Shown here: piece by piece, positions 34,078 to 42,748 of the stretch
Layout of the letters: every line of letters begins with the position of its first letter
Numbering within the stretch: position 1 is the stretch's first letter
Assembly: GCA_025359105.1 (NCBI GenBank)
Contig: JANYHK010000026.1
Coordinates: forward strand, 62,001-126,000
DNA length: 64,000 nucleotides
Origin: Myxococcales bacterium
Lineage (GTDB): Bacteria; Myxococcota_A; Polyangia; Polyangiales; Polyangiaceae
Direction of reading: 5' to 3'
Program-made: the position numbers and the translations under genes
Notes under the pieces: model-generated
What the model saw: the letters and a program-made list of their open reading frames with translations, nothing else
Told to the model about the DNA's origin: nothing
Database searches by the model: none

Positions 34078-34233
34078 TCATGTGCGACCGACGAGGAATC
34101 CCATCGCGGCGCCGTACAGGGTCGACGTGTACGGGTTCGTGGTGATCGCGCAGGCGCCGGTCCGGCAGCCGACGAAGCGGTACCACGCGAGCCCTGCGAG
34201 CGCGCCGAGGAGAACGGAGAACACGAGTCGCAT
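34078..34233 (-). CDS. DUF6132-type small membrane protein
   Basis: 51 residues starting MRLVFSVLLGALAG. Pattern: a hydrophobic helix, then YRFVGCRTGACAITTNPYTS, then LYGAAMGFLVG. The WYRFVGC-x4-C-x-I-T-x-NPY-x-S-x-x-YG-A pattern is that of the DUF6132 family of short, two-helix membrane proteins, known only by conservation and often near thiol/sulfur genes. All key positions, including the Cys pair, are intact. Its promoter region (34234-34414) faces a cytochrome-like lipoprotein gene on the other strand. Confidence 0.7.
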   Translation of the reverse strand: MRLVFSVLLGALAGLAWYRFVGCRTGACAITTNPYTSTLYGAAMGFLVGRT

Positions 34234-34414
34234 TCCAGTGGGAGCCAGCAGCGGCGGAAAGGGTTCGCGCGGCGATCCGCATATGTGGAATCAGGGGCGC
34301 AAGGCGTGCGCAAACACGCATAATTTGCCGACGAATCCGGCGAATTTTGCGAAATACTCCTCCGCCTTTCCCACACCTGGCACCACTAGCGCACACCGTG
34401 CTAAGGCGGCGCGC

Positions 34415-35923
34415 GTGAACGGAAGAAAACTGTGGTGGGGGCTGATGGTCGGGGCCTGCTCGATCTCGGCGACGTTGGGCGCTTGCTCTTCCGGGGACAA
34501 CGGCGAGACCGATGTCTCCAGCCAGGACGTGGAGGCCGCGCGAGCAAGCCGGCACCGCGCATCCAACAAGACGTGCAAGGCGCCGGCGCGACCCGACGAC
34601 GCAGGCACGTTCCCGGCGAAGCTCTCCGAGCTCGGATGCTTCACCGCGAAGGACGTGCGCAAGGCCGCGACCGGCGTCGTGGCGTACGAGCCGCAAGCTC
34701 CGCTCTGGTCCGACGGCGCGGGCAAGCCCCGGTACTTCGCCATCCCCGACGGCACCACCGTCCACATCGAGGACAACGGGCACTTTCATTTTCCGATCGG
34801 CACGGTGCTCATCAAGTCGTTCGTGCTCGGCGGGCGCTACGTCGAGTCGCGCGTCTTCGTCCGCCACACCGACGGCGGGTGGGCCGGCTACTCGTACGAG
34901 TGGAACGACGCGGGGACCGACGCGGATCTCCTGCCGGGGGCGAAGACGAAGACCGTCGGTGGGCAATCGTGGACGTTCCCGAGCCGCGGCCAGTGCATGC
35001 GTTGCCACAACGACAGCGCCGAGACGACGCTCGGCCTCGAGATCGCGCAGCTGAATGGTCCGACCGCGACGAGCGCGAAGAACCAGCTCGAGACGCTCGC
35101 CGCCGCGGGGTACTTCGACGCTCCCCTCCCCGGTCCGGTCGCCGCGCTGCCGCGCCTCGCGCGCTACGACTCGAACGCGCCGCTCGAGGATCGCGCGCGC
35201 GCGTACCTGCACGCCAACTGCGCGCACTGCCATCGGCCGTCCGGCCCAGGCGCCGGCTCGGCGGACTACCGCTTCGGCGTGCCGTTCGGCGAGATGCACC
35301 TCTGCGGCAAGAGCGCGATGTCGGGCCGACTCATGTTCTCTCCGGGCTCCCCGGCCACCTCCGAGGTTTCCGTGCGCATTCACGCGGTCGACGGCTCGCG
35401 CATGCCGCCGCTCGGCACGCAGATGGTCGACCCGGTCGGCACCGCGCTGGTGGACGGATGGATCCAGCAGACGAACGCATGCCCTGGCTCCGCGGACGCC
35501 GGCGCCGATGGCTCTGTGACGGACGCCGGCGCGGGCGACGCAGCCGACGCCGCATCGCAGGTCGATCCCTCCGCGTACGCCCCCTGCGATCACGCCGTCG
35601 CGCTCGCCGAGGTCCAGGCGAGCGTCTTCAACGGCTGCGCCGGCGAGGCGTGCCACCTGCGGCCGCCGATGGCCGCAAACCTCGATCTGCGGCCGCCGAG
35701 CGCGTACGCCTCGCTGGTCAACGTGACGTCGGTCATCAACCCCGACGAGCTGCGCGTCGTCCCCGGCGATCCCAGCAAGAGCTTCGTGTGGCGCAAGCTG
35801 ACCAACCAGCTCGGCCCCGGCGAGGGAAGCCCGATGCCGCGCGGCCTCAGCGCGTGGCGACCGCTCGCAGGCGACTCGCTGCGCGCGCTCCGCTGCTGGA
35901 TCGAGCAGGGGGCGCCGCGCTGA
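34415..35923 (+). CDS. Diheme c-type cytochrome-like lipoprotein (SO2930/HNE_0200 type)
   Basis: About 502 residues from a GTG (VNGRKLWWGLM), which starts a signal peptide with lipobox TLGACSS; an upstream extension of the frame is not protein-like. After the linker come FPAKLSELGCF, YEPQAPLWSDGAGKPRYFAI and FHFPIGTVLIKSFVLGG, typical of the HNE_0200/SO2930 family of conserved cytochromes. Haem motifs CMRCHND (near 190) and CAHCHRP (near 268) are in place, and a further CAGEACH lies in the C-terminal half. The last part (VINPDELRVVPGDPSKSFVW) resembles cytochrome-associated domains of Planctomycete type. Periplasmic redox protein, partner unknown. Confidence 0.85.
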   Translation: MNGRKLWWGLMVGACSISATLGACSSGDNGETDVSSQDVEAARASRHRASNKTCKAPARPDDAGTFPAKLSELGCFTAKDVRKAATGVVAYEPQAPLWSDGAGKPRYFAIPDGTTVHIEDNGHFHFPIGTVLIKSFVLGGRYVESRVFVRHTDGGWAGYSYEWNDAGTDADLLPGAKTKTVGGQSWTFPSRGQCMRCHNDSAETTLGLEIAQLNGPTATSAKNQLETLAAAGYFDAPLPGPVAALPRLARYDSNAPLEDRARAYLHANCAHCHRPSGPGAGSADYRFGVPFGEMHLCGKSAMSGRLMFSPGSPATSEVSVRIHAVDGSRMPPLGTQMVDPVGTALVDGWIQQTNACPGSADAGADGSVTDAGAGDAADAASQVDPSAYAPCDHAVALAEVQASVFNGCAGEACHLRPPMAANLDLRPPSAYASLVNVTSVINPDELRVVPGDPSKSFVWRKLTNQLGPGEGSPMPRGLSAWRPLAGDSLRALRCWIEQGAPR

Positions 35924-35998
35924 GCCGCGGCGTCGGTTTTCGCCGAGCGCCCCCCGTGTTTGTTTGCACGATGGGCCTGCCCACGCGATCATTCTCCC

Positions 35999-36271
35999 AT
36001 GGTTCGAAGCGCGTCGTGTGCGGCCCTCGTGGCCCTCGTGTTGACCATTCTCTCCGGCAACCAGCTCGCCTGCAGCAGCAGCAGCGCGGCGAAGACCTGC
36101 TCCTCGTCGGAGGAGTCCGCGTGCACGAACGCGTACACCGACTGCTCGACCAAGGCCGCCGCGGCGGCCGACAGGGTCGCGTGCCAGAAGTGCGTCGACA
36201 CCTACTGCTCCTGCTACTCCGCCTGCGGCAACACGTGCGACAAGCAGAAGCTGACCGCCGCCTGCCAGTAG
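35999..36271 (+). CDS. Small Cys-rich lipoprotein
   Basis: 90 residues from the ATG before VRSASCAALVALV. Signal peptide with lipobox NQLACSS, then a Ser/Ala spacer and a compact C-terminal domain with eleven Cys (TCSSSEESACTNAYTDCSTK, CQKCVDTYCSCYSACGNTC). The dense Cys suggests several disulfides in an envelope microprotein. A typical myxobacterial small Cys-rich lipoprotein, function unknown. Follows the diheme lipoprotein by 75 bases and may share its transcript. Confidence 0.62.
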   Translation: MVRSASCAALVALVLTILSGNQLACSSSSAAKTCSSSEESACTNAYTDCSTKAAAAADRVACQKCVDTYCSCYSACGNTCDKQKLTAACQ

Positions 36272-37095
36272 GGCGGGGGCCCGACCGGCACTGCCCCGGG
36301 GCTCACCTGGTCTTCTCGAGCCGGTAGCGCTTCGCTTCGTCGCGCACCATTTTCGACCGCCTCGTTCGAGGCGCGTTCGTCCTTGCCGAGCGCGTCGATC
36401 AGGCGGCCGAGCACGGCGGGCGACGCGGGCAGGACCTCGACATTGGCCGTGACGTCGACGGGCACGATCGTCTTGTCCTTCGTGTCTGGCGTCATCGCCT
36501 CGCCGACGGAGAGCTTCTTGCGGACGGTGATCGCGAACGTCCCGGGCTCGGTGAAGTCGAACCAGTGTGCGAGGAGCAAGCGCTTGGCGAACGGCTTGTC
36601 CTTGGCGAGCGGCACGGGGCCGGTGAGGCCCCCGAAACCGGGACCGATCTCGATGACCGGCACGTTCTTGCCGGACGCGCTCACAGCGGTGAGCTCGTAC
36701 GTCTCGGCGCGCCCGAAGCGGTTTCGGTAGTCGCCGCCATCGAGGACGGCGAGCTTCTTCGCGCACGCGGTCTCGATGCGGAACGTGAGGAACACGGGCT
36801 CGCCGATGACCAGCCTGGGTTGGTCGGGCGCGAGCGAGAGCTCGAGATCGCACCCGTAGACGGACGCGCGCACGGGCGTCGGCTGCGGCGGAGGGGACGG
36901 CGAAGAAGGCGGCGAAGATGGCATCGGCGTGGCTCTCGTCATCGTCGTGACGCTCGGCGCCGCGCTCGCGCTCGTCGTTGCGCTCGGCGTCGCCACGGGC
37001 GGGTTGGGGCCGGCTCTATCGCAGGCGGCCATCGCGAACGGCAAGAGGGAGCTGAAGATGATCGCTGTCGGACGATGGCCAAGCATGGGTTTCAC
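36214..37095 (-). CDS. Lipoprotein, probable 3' frameshift
   Basis: 293 residues as it stands. Signal peptide with lipobox MAACDRAG, then a long Ala/Ser/Pro linker, then a beta-sandwich domain (VYGCDLELSLAPDQPRLVIG, VFLTFRIETACAKKLAV, FAITVRKKLSVGEAM, VPVDVTANVEVLP) of unknown family. After SNEAVENG the sequence loses its protein-like look and runs into the neighbouring gene. If the A-run at 36350-36353 had one base less, the frame would instead end NEAVEMVRDEAKRYRLEKTR at a stop at 36303-36305, giving a charged C-terminal helix and no overlap. I therefore suspect an indel, real or technical. Confidence 0.65.
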   Translation of the reverse strand: MKPMLGHRPTAIIFSSLLPFAMAACDRAGPNPPVATPSATTSASAAPSVTTMTRATPMPSSPPSSPSPPPQPTPVRASVYGCDLELSLAPDQPRLVIGEPVFLTFRIETACAKKLAVLDGGDYRNRFGRAETYELTAVSASGKNVPVIEIGPGFGGLTGPVPLAKDKPFAKRLLLAHWFDFTEPGTFAITVRKKLSVGEAMTPDTKDKTIVPVDVTANVEVLPASPAVLGRLIDALGKDERASNEAVENGARRSEALPAREDQVSPGAVPVGPPPYWQAAVSFCLSHVLPQAE

Positions 37096-37190
37096 AGCAT
37101 GTCAGACGTACGGTGCGGCCGGATGGTCTCGGCGTCCCCTACAACGCCGTTTCTTGGGGAAATACTAGGACTAGGAGCGCGACGCGTCGC

Positions 37191-38219
37191 TCAGTACCCT
37201 TCGCCGTCCCGCGCCGCGGTGACCTTGCCGCGATGCAGGCGCAGCAGGTTGGCGAAGTAGGCACCGACGAGGACGAGCGCGACTGCGTACCACGGCGCCG
37301 CGACCGTCAGCGAGTAGGCGCCCGCGGCGGCGGCCTGCGCGGTCAGATCGTGCGCGTGATCGGTCGAGCGAAGCAGCGTCGGGTAGAGCGTCGAGGCCAT
37401 CGCGGCGAGCGCGGCCGCGAGGAAGAGCGCCGACGCCAGGAACGCGGCGAGCTCGCGTCCACGCTGGCGGAGCGGCGCGGTGCCGCCGAGCGCGACCACC
37501 GACACGAGGACGAGCGCGCCGCCGCCGAGCGACGGCGTGAGATCGACGGTCAGCGCGGTCGCGACGAGCGACGCGACGAGGAGCACCGCCAGCGCGGGCA
37601 AGAGGCGAGACGCCGCGAGGCGCGCGCGCTCGTTCACCGCGCCGCTCGTCTTCCACGCGAGAAAGAGCGCCCCGTGGTGCATGAGCGCGACGACGGCGAC
37701 GACACCGACGAGCACGGTGTACGCGTCGAGCAAGCCCACTGGCTCGCGCGGCGAGAACGACGTGAAGAGCGCGAGGGTGAACCACCCGTCGCCCCCGAGC
37801 GGCACACCGCGCAGCACGTTGCCGAGCGCGACGCCGAAGAGCAGCGCGAGAGCGGCGCTCGCCGCGCAGAAGACGAAGTCCCAGAACGCCCGCCACAGCG
37901 GCGACGCCACGTGGCTCCGGAGCTCGATCGCCGTCCCGCGCAGGATGAGCGCCCACACGACCAGGAACATCGCGAGATAGAAGCCGCTGAACGCCACCGC
38001 GAGCGCCGTCGGGAACGCGACGAAGAGCGTCCCGCCGGCGGCGAGGAGCCAGACCTCGTTTCCGTCCCACATCGGGCCGATGGCGCCGAGCACCTCGCGA
38101 CGCTCGCGATCGGTCCGCGCGATCCACAGGTGCAGCGCGCCGGCGCCGAGATCGAAGCCGTCGAGCACCACGTACGCGGCCAGCGCGAACGCGACGAAGC
38201 CGTACCAGAGGGGGATCAC
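37191..38219 (-). CDS. cydB: Cytochrome bd-type ubiquinol oxidase subunit II
   Basis: 342 residues from a GTG overlapping the cydA stop by 4 bases. About eight to nine membrane helices. Family landmarks are present: LWYGFVAFALAAYVVLDGFD at the start, IGPMWDGNEVWLLAAGGTLF, and SREPVGLLDAY-type and WYAVALVLVGAYFANLLR near the end. Forms the heterodimer with CydA, binding one haem-copper-free active site set carried by CydA, and reduces O2 with quinol. No cydX-like ORF follows, and none is required in many bacteria. High oxygen affinity or cyanide resistance is expected from the family. Confidence 0.93.
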   Translation of the reverse strand: MIPLWYGFVAFALAAYVVLDGFDLGAGALHLWIARTDRERREVLGAIGPMWDGNEVWLLAAGGTLFVAFPTALAVAFSGFYLAMFLVVWALILRGTAIELRSHVASPLWRAFWDFVFCAASAALALLFGVALGNVLRGVPLGGDGWFTLALFTSFSPREPVGLLDAYTVLVGVVAVVALMHHGALFLAWKTSGAVNERARLAASRLLPALAVLLVASLVATALTVDLTPSLGGGALVLVSVVALGGTAPLRQRGRELAAFLASALFLAAALAAMASTLYPTLLRSTDHAHDLTAQAAAAGAYSLTVAAPWYAVALVLVGAYFANLLRLHRGKVTAARDGEGY

Positions 38220-39565
38220 GAGGCCCCCGCCGCTGCCTGCGGCTCGGCGTGCGCGGGGCCGTGCCCGATCTCGCGCACGACGAGCATCACGTAGAGGAGG
38301 CCCAGCACCAGGTAAATTCCAGCGAACCCGATGAGCGTGAACAGCGCGTCGCCCGAGTGCACCGTGGGGCTCGAGGCGTCCTCGGTGCGGAGCAGACCGT
38401 AGACGACCCACGGCTGCCGCCCGAGCTCGGTGGTCATCCACCCCGCCGAGTTGGCGATGTACGGGAACGGGAACGCCAGCATCAGCGCCCAGAGGAGCGA
38501 CCTCGATGTCTCGAGCTTCGTGCGCCAGGCCTGGAGGGCGGCGACGGCCATGAGCGCGATCATGAGCGTGCCGAGGCCGACCATCACGTGGAAGGCGTAG
38601 TAGAGGAGCTCGATGTTCGTGGGCCACGCGCTTTCCGGGTACTCGTCGAGCCCGTGCACGTACGCGCCGAAGTGCCCGTACGCGACGAAGCTGAGCGCGC
38701 CCGGCACCCGGACGGGGTTGTCGAGGCGCTTCTCCTTCACGTTGGGCTGACCGATGAGCGTGATCTCGGCATTCGTGCCGCTCTCGAAGCGCCCCTCCAT
38801 CGCCGCGAGCGCGGTCGGCTGGTAGGTGGCGACGAGCTTGGCCTGCGCGTCACCCGTCGGGAACGCCACCGCGAGCGTCGCGACGAGGCCGAGCGCGACG
38901 CCGACGTTGCGCGACACACGCGCCTCCGCCGGGTGCACGCCCGCGAGCGTCCAGTACGCGCCGACCGCGGCGACGACGAAGGCGCCGGTGACGAGCGCGG
39001 CGAGGAGGGTATGTGCATACTGCACACGTGCCCAGGGATTCAGCACGAATTCCCAGAAATTCGCGAGGACGAGGCGCCCGTCGGGGAGGGCCGCGTAGCC
39101 TATGGGGTGCTGCAGGAACGCGTTGGTCGCCACGATGAAGTAGCCGGAGAGCCAGCTCCCGAGGAGGAGCGCCAAGGCCGCACCGAAATGCGCCTTCTCG
39201 CCCAGCCGCTTCTCGCCCCACACGAGCAGGCCCAGGAACGTGCTCTCGAGGAAGAACGCGAACATTCCCTCCATCGCGAGCGTCTGCCCTATGACGCCGC
39301 CCGCGGCGTGCGTGAGGCGCGCCCAGTTGGTGCCGAACTGGAACTCCAGCGGGATCCCCGTGACGACGCCGACGGCGAAGTTGATGCCGAAGACGCGAAC
39401 CCAGAAGCGCGCGGTCCGGGCATACGCGTCGTCGCGCGTGCGCAGGTGGAGCGCCTTCATCGCCACGATGACGAGCGCGAGCCCGAGCGTGAGCTGAGGG
39501 AAGAGGTAGTGGAACACCGCCGTGAAGGCGAACTGGAGGCGGTGCCAGAAGAGCGCGTCGCCCAT
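38216..39565 (-). CDS. cydA: Cytochrome bd-type ubiquinol oxidase subunit I (short, CIO-like)
   Basis: 449 residues from the ATG that gives MGDALFWHRLQFAFTAVFHY; the upstream extension to 39637 is not conserved. Haem-ligand and quinol motifs: RLQFAFTAVFHYLFPQLTLG (first His helix), GINFAVGVVTGIPLEFQFGT, FFLESTFLGLLVWGEKR, and in the C-terminal part GWMTTELGRQPWVVYG (the GRQPW motif). Length and the short periplasmic loop (LSFVAYGHFGAYVHGLDEY) indicate the short Q-loop class that includes cyanide-insensitive oxidases. First gene of the cydAB pair; promoter upstream at 39566-39823. Terminal oxidase in the cytoplasmic membrane. Confidence 0.94.
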   Translation of the reverse strand: MGDALFWHRLQFAFTAVFHYLFPQLTLGLALVIVAMKALHLRTRDDAYARTARFWVRVFGINFAVGVVTGIPLEFQFGTNWARLTHAAGGVIGQTLAMEGMFAFFLESTFLGLLVWGEKRLGEKAHFGAALALLLGSWLSGYFIVATNAFLQHPIGYAALPDGRLVLANFWEFVLNPWARVQYAHTLLAALVTGAFVVAAVGAYWTLAGVHPAEARVSRNVGVALGLVATLAVAFPTGDAQAKLVATYQPTALAAMEGRFESGTNAEITLIGQPNVKEKRLDNPVRVPGALSFVAYGHFGAYVHGLDEYPESAWPTNIELLYYAFHVMVGLGTLMIALMAVAALQAWRTKLETSRSLLWALMLAFPFPYIANSAGWMTTELGRQPWVVYGLLRTEDASSPTVHSGDALFTLIGFAGIYLVLGLLYVMLVVREIGHGPAHAEPQAAAGAS

Positions 39566-39823
39566 GGGAAGCCTCGTAGAGCGAACGTCGATTGACCGGA
39601 GCGGGCGAGCGACGGTAGCGACCCAGAAGAAGACCATGGCAACCGTTCCGCCGAAAGGACGGCTGCCATTGGGCCGGCGCCGCGATGGGCTCGGCTTCGA
39701 GCCAAGCTAGACGAAAGGGAGCAGGAGGTCACACGGCGCCGTGAACGGGTCTTGACGTGCGCGTACGAACCGCTTGATTTTGCGACGGATCATGATGGTG
39801 CACGGCTTGCTAAGCTTCGCCTC

Positions 39824-41152
39824 GTGCGTTTCCTCGTCCTCCGCCCCTTCCCGCTCGGTCTCGCCGCGCTTGGCCTCGGCGCGCTCGGCGTCGCGGACCT
39901 CGGCTGCGGAGGGAGCTCGGCTGCAAACCCTGCCAACGACTCTGGCGCCGACGTGACACTGCCGGGCGACGCAGGCCCCGCGGACGCCGACGCGACGGAC
40001 GCCGCGCGCGACGCCGCGTCGGAACCCGCCGGCGACGGGGCCGCCGCGGTCGACGCCGGCGCGTGCGGCAACCTTCCCGCGCCGACGCCGGTGGCCGTGA
40101 CGGGTCCTGTGCTCGTCATCGCCAACGAGCCGGGCTCCCCGCTCGGCATCTTCGATCCGTCGCTCCTCTACCCGGTGGGCGCGCCCGGCGGCGTCCTCAG
40201 TTACTCGTCGGTCGGGGCAGACGCGGTGCACACACGCATCGCCCTCACACTCGACAAGGGGGCCACGTTCACGTACGTCGCCGAGCCCAACGTCGTCACG
40301 CCGATCACCGTCGACACGACGGACACGGCGGCGTGCGGTGCGGCGAGCTGCACGGGGGTCCTCTGGCACGAGGTCTCGTCGATCGTCGCCGACCCTGCCG
40401 ATCCCGATCCCAGCCGGCGCTTCAAGCTGTTCATGCACAGCTACGTCAGCCTGGCGAACGGCAGCAAGCTGCAGCGCGGGTGGGGGTACCTCGGTCTGCA
40501 GACGGCGCCGAAACCCGAGGGGCCGTGGTCGGCCGAGCAGAAGGCGCTCGGCTGGAAGAGCGACTCGACGTTCTCGTCGACCGGCGCCGCACAGCTCCTC
40601 TCCGACATCCCCGGCATTGCGGACTGCGCGATCGTCACCGAGCCGGGCGCGATGATCGCGTCCGATGGACTCTATCTCGCGCTGGGGTGCATCTCCCTCG
40701 TCGCGTCGCCGTCGCGCATCAAGATCGTCCTCCTGCGCTCCACCGACTCCGCGGCGAGCTTCCGCTTCGTGAGCACGCTCGTGGATTTTACGGACGCCCC
40801 CTGCCTCGACGGCACGCTCCCGCACGTCCAGGGACCCGATCTCTTCACGGCCCTTGGAAAGACGTACGTGAGTGTCACGCCGGTCGGGCCTGTCACGAAC
40901 GGCCTCGGCACGTATCCGAGCGGATACCGCGGGTGCATGACCATCCCGATCGACGATCTCGCCACCGGAAGGATCGCGCGCACGCCGGCCGGCGCGCCGA
41001 AGGTCGAGCGCTGGATGCATGCACCGGACGGCCGATTTTCCGGCCCGTGCACGTACGCGGAGGGGGCGACGGCGCTCGGCTACCTCGTGCCTGAGCTGAA
41101 CGACAGCGCGTCGCCCTTCGGCATCGCGCGGACGACGCTCACGGCGCCCTGA
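39824..41152 (+). CDS. Lipoprotein with beta-propeller (GH43/sialidase-like) domain
   Basis: About 442 residues from a GTG (VRFLVLRPFPLG); the frame extends 72 bases upstream but without a signal. Signal peptide with lipobox DLGCGGS, then an Asp/Ala-rich linker, then a domain with propeller-like Asp-box-type strands (LLRSTDSAASFRFVSTLVDF, GYLGLQTAPKPEGPWS, FDPSLLYPVGAPGG, HVQGPDLFTALGKTYVSV). Resembles the GH43/GH33-like five- or six-bladed propellers of secreted glycosidases, but I cannot identify the catalytic acids with certainty. Ends convergently and overlaps the esterase gene by 14 bases. Confidence 0.7.
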   Translation: MRFLVLRPFPLGLAALGLGALGVADLGCGGSSAANPANDSGADVTLPGDAGPADADATDAARDAASEPAGDGAAAVDAGACGNLPAPTPVAVTGPVLVIANEPGSPLGIFDPSLLYPVGAPGGVLSYSSVGADAVHTRIALTLDKGATFTYVAEPNVVTPITVDTTDTAACGAASCTGVLWHEVSSIVADPADPDPSRRFKLFMHSYVSLANGSKLQRGWGYLGLQTAPKPEGPWSAEQKALGWKSDSTFSSTGAAQLLSDIPGIADCAIVTEPGAMIASDGLYLALGCISLVASPSRIKIVLLRSTDSAASFRFVSTLVDFTDAPCLDGTLPHVQGPDLFTALGKTYVSVTPVGPVTNGLGTYPSGYRGCMTIPIDDLATGRIARTPAGAPKVERWMHAPDGRFSGPCTYAEGATALGYLVPELNDSASPFGIARTTLTAP

Positions 41153-42578
41153 CGTCGGACGGAGCCGTTCTCACCCAGCCTCGTCCCGCGCGACGGCGCC
41201 GGAGCGCCACGCCCGCGAGCGCGAGGCCTGCGAGCCAGCCTGCGCTGCCGGCGCGCCCGGGAGCGCCCTGGCAACCGGCGAGGCCGGAGGTCGAGTAGCC
41301 CGAGCCGCTCTTGCCGCTCGTCCCCGACGCGCCGCTCGTGCTCGCGCCGCCGCCGCCCGCGCCGGCCCCGTTGCCGCTCGTGCCGCCGCTCGCGGCGCCG
41401 CTGGTTCCACCGCCGCCGCTGGTACCGCCGCTGGACGCGCCGCCGTCACCGCCGCCGGCGGGGACGGTTCCGTCGAGCCCGAAGAATTTACCGGCGTAGT
41501 ACGTCGAGCAAATCCCCGCGCTCAGGATGTACGAGCCCGCCGCGCCGCACTTGGCGCCGCCGGGGATCGCCGGATCGACCGGCTTGGCCGGCGCGACCAT
41601 CGTGCCGTGCCCCTGGCCGGTGATCTCGTACGCCTCCACCACCGCCTTGCCGCTCGCATCCTTCCAGACCTTGTGCGGGAAGCCGTCGACCTGCTCGGTG
41701 ACCGCCGGCGTCTGGCTCGCGCCGAGCACCGCCGTCCACTGCTTGACGAGCTCCCCCTCCGAATGGAAGTTGACGGTCCCGTCCGACGTCCCGTGCCAGA
41801 TCGACACGCGCGGGCGCGGACCGGTGAACGTCGGCGACGCGCCGTGGACGAGATCCGCCCACGCTTGCGGGGTGCGCGTCAGGTACGCGTTCTGCCCGGA
41901 GCCGTAGTCGCCGAGGCACGCGCTCGCTTCGGAGGTCGTCTTGTTGACCGTCGCGCAGCCGTACGGAACGCCCGCCATGATCGCGCCGGCGGCGAAGACG
42001 TCGGGCCACGTCGCGAGCATCACCGACACCATCCCGCCGCCCGCCGAGAGGCCCGTGACGAAGACGCGCGTGGCGTCGACGGCGTGGTCCTTCTTCATCT
42101 GGTCGACCATCTCTTTGATCGACTCGTTCTCGCCGTGGCCCCGCGCGATTTCGGTGGTGTCCAGCGCCTCGCTCGACACCGGAAAATCGTTCGGTGCCGA
42201 TTTCCAGCGGCCGCCCCAGTTGAAGCAGCCGAGCTGGTTGTTCTTGGAAGTGTTCTGCTGCGGGTAGACGACGTAGAACTTCCACTCGTCGGCGAGGTTG
42301 TTCCAGCCGGCGCCCACGTACGTGTCGGGCGTCTGCGTGCAGCCGTGCATGGCGACGACGAGCGGGCGCGGCGTGGTGGGCATGGCCGCCGGAACGTACT
42401 TGAGCATCGTGAGGTTGCCGGGGTTCGGGCCGAACGCGGTGACGCCGGTGAGGGCAGCGGCGGTCTCGCCGACGCGGAGCTCGCCCGTCGGTGCGTCCGC
42501 CGGGGTCCCGCAGGCGAGCGCGGCGAGGCAGAGCAACCCGGGCGCGACACGGGACGGGCGGCGGAGACAGAGCTTCAT
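41139..42578 (-). CDS. PHB-depolymerase/CE1-type esterase with MYXO-CTERM-like tail, lipoprotein
   Basis: 479 residues from the ATG at 42578 (MKLCLRRPSRVAPG). Signal peptide with lipobox AALACG. Catalytic alpha/beta-hydrolase of the esterase family 1 / PHB depolymerase type: RPLVVAMHGCTQTPDTYV (oxyanion region), nucleophile elbow TGLSAGGGMVS near residue 190, SIWHGTSDGTVN (Asp) and GQGHGTM (His). A linker of Ser/Gly/Thr repeats (residues about 370-440) leads to a C-terminal GCQGAPGRAGSAG, hydrophobic helix and RRRR tail, the arrangement of MYXO-CTERM sorting signals. Secreted polyester, xylan-acetyl or feruloyl esterase; carrying both a lipobox and a MYXO-CTERM is unusual. Confidence 0.87.
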   Translation of the reverse strand: MKLCLRRPSRVAPGLLCLAALACGTPADAPTGELRVGETAAALTGVTAFGPNPGNLTMLKYVPAAMPTTPRPLVVAMHGCTQTPDTYVGAGWNNLADEWKFYVVYPQQNTSKNNQLGCFNWGGRWKSAPNDFPVSSEALDTTEIARGHGENESIKEMVDQMKKDHAVDATRVFVTGLSAGGGMVSVMLATWPDVFAAGAIMAGVPYGCATVNKTTSEASACLGDYGSGQNAYLTRTPQAWADLVHGASPTFTGPRPRVSIWHGTSDGTVNFHSEGELVKQWTAVLGASQTPAVTEQVDGFPHKVWKDASGKAVVEAYEITGQGHGTMVAPAKPVDPAIPGGAKCGAAGSYILSAGICSTYYAGKFFGLDGTVPAGGGDGGASSGGTSGGGGTSGAASGGTSGNGAGAGGGGASTSGASGTSGKSGSGYSTSGLAGCQGAPGRAGSAGWLAGLALAGVALRRRRAGRGWVRTAPSDVRAP

Positions 42579-42748
42579 GGAGGGGCGACAACAGCACCGG
42601 GCGTGCCCGCGCGCGTACGGCCCATCACGCTCGAATTTCCGAGAAATCGGCCGCCGGTGCGACGCCGGTGTCGCGACGTGCGAGCCGCGCGCCGCGTCGC
42701 CGGCGACGCACGGCGCCTGCACCGGTGGGCTATCCTCTGGAGCGCGCG

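Noticed and set aside
33755-36853. Another very long minus-strand open frame
   Set aside because: Only its last 60 residues look like a protein (antitoxin-like); the remainder is antisense to the diheme cytochrome gene and others.
37096-37190. cydX-like small gene after cydB
   Set aside because: No short hydrophobic frame with a start exists in this gap.
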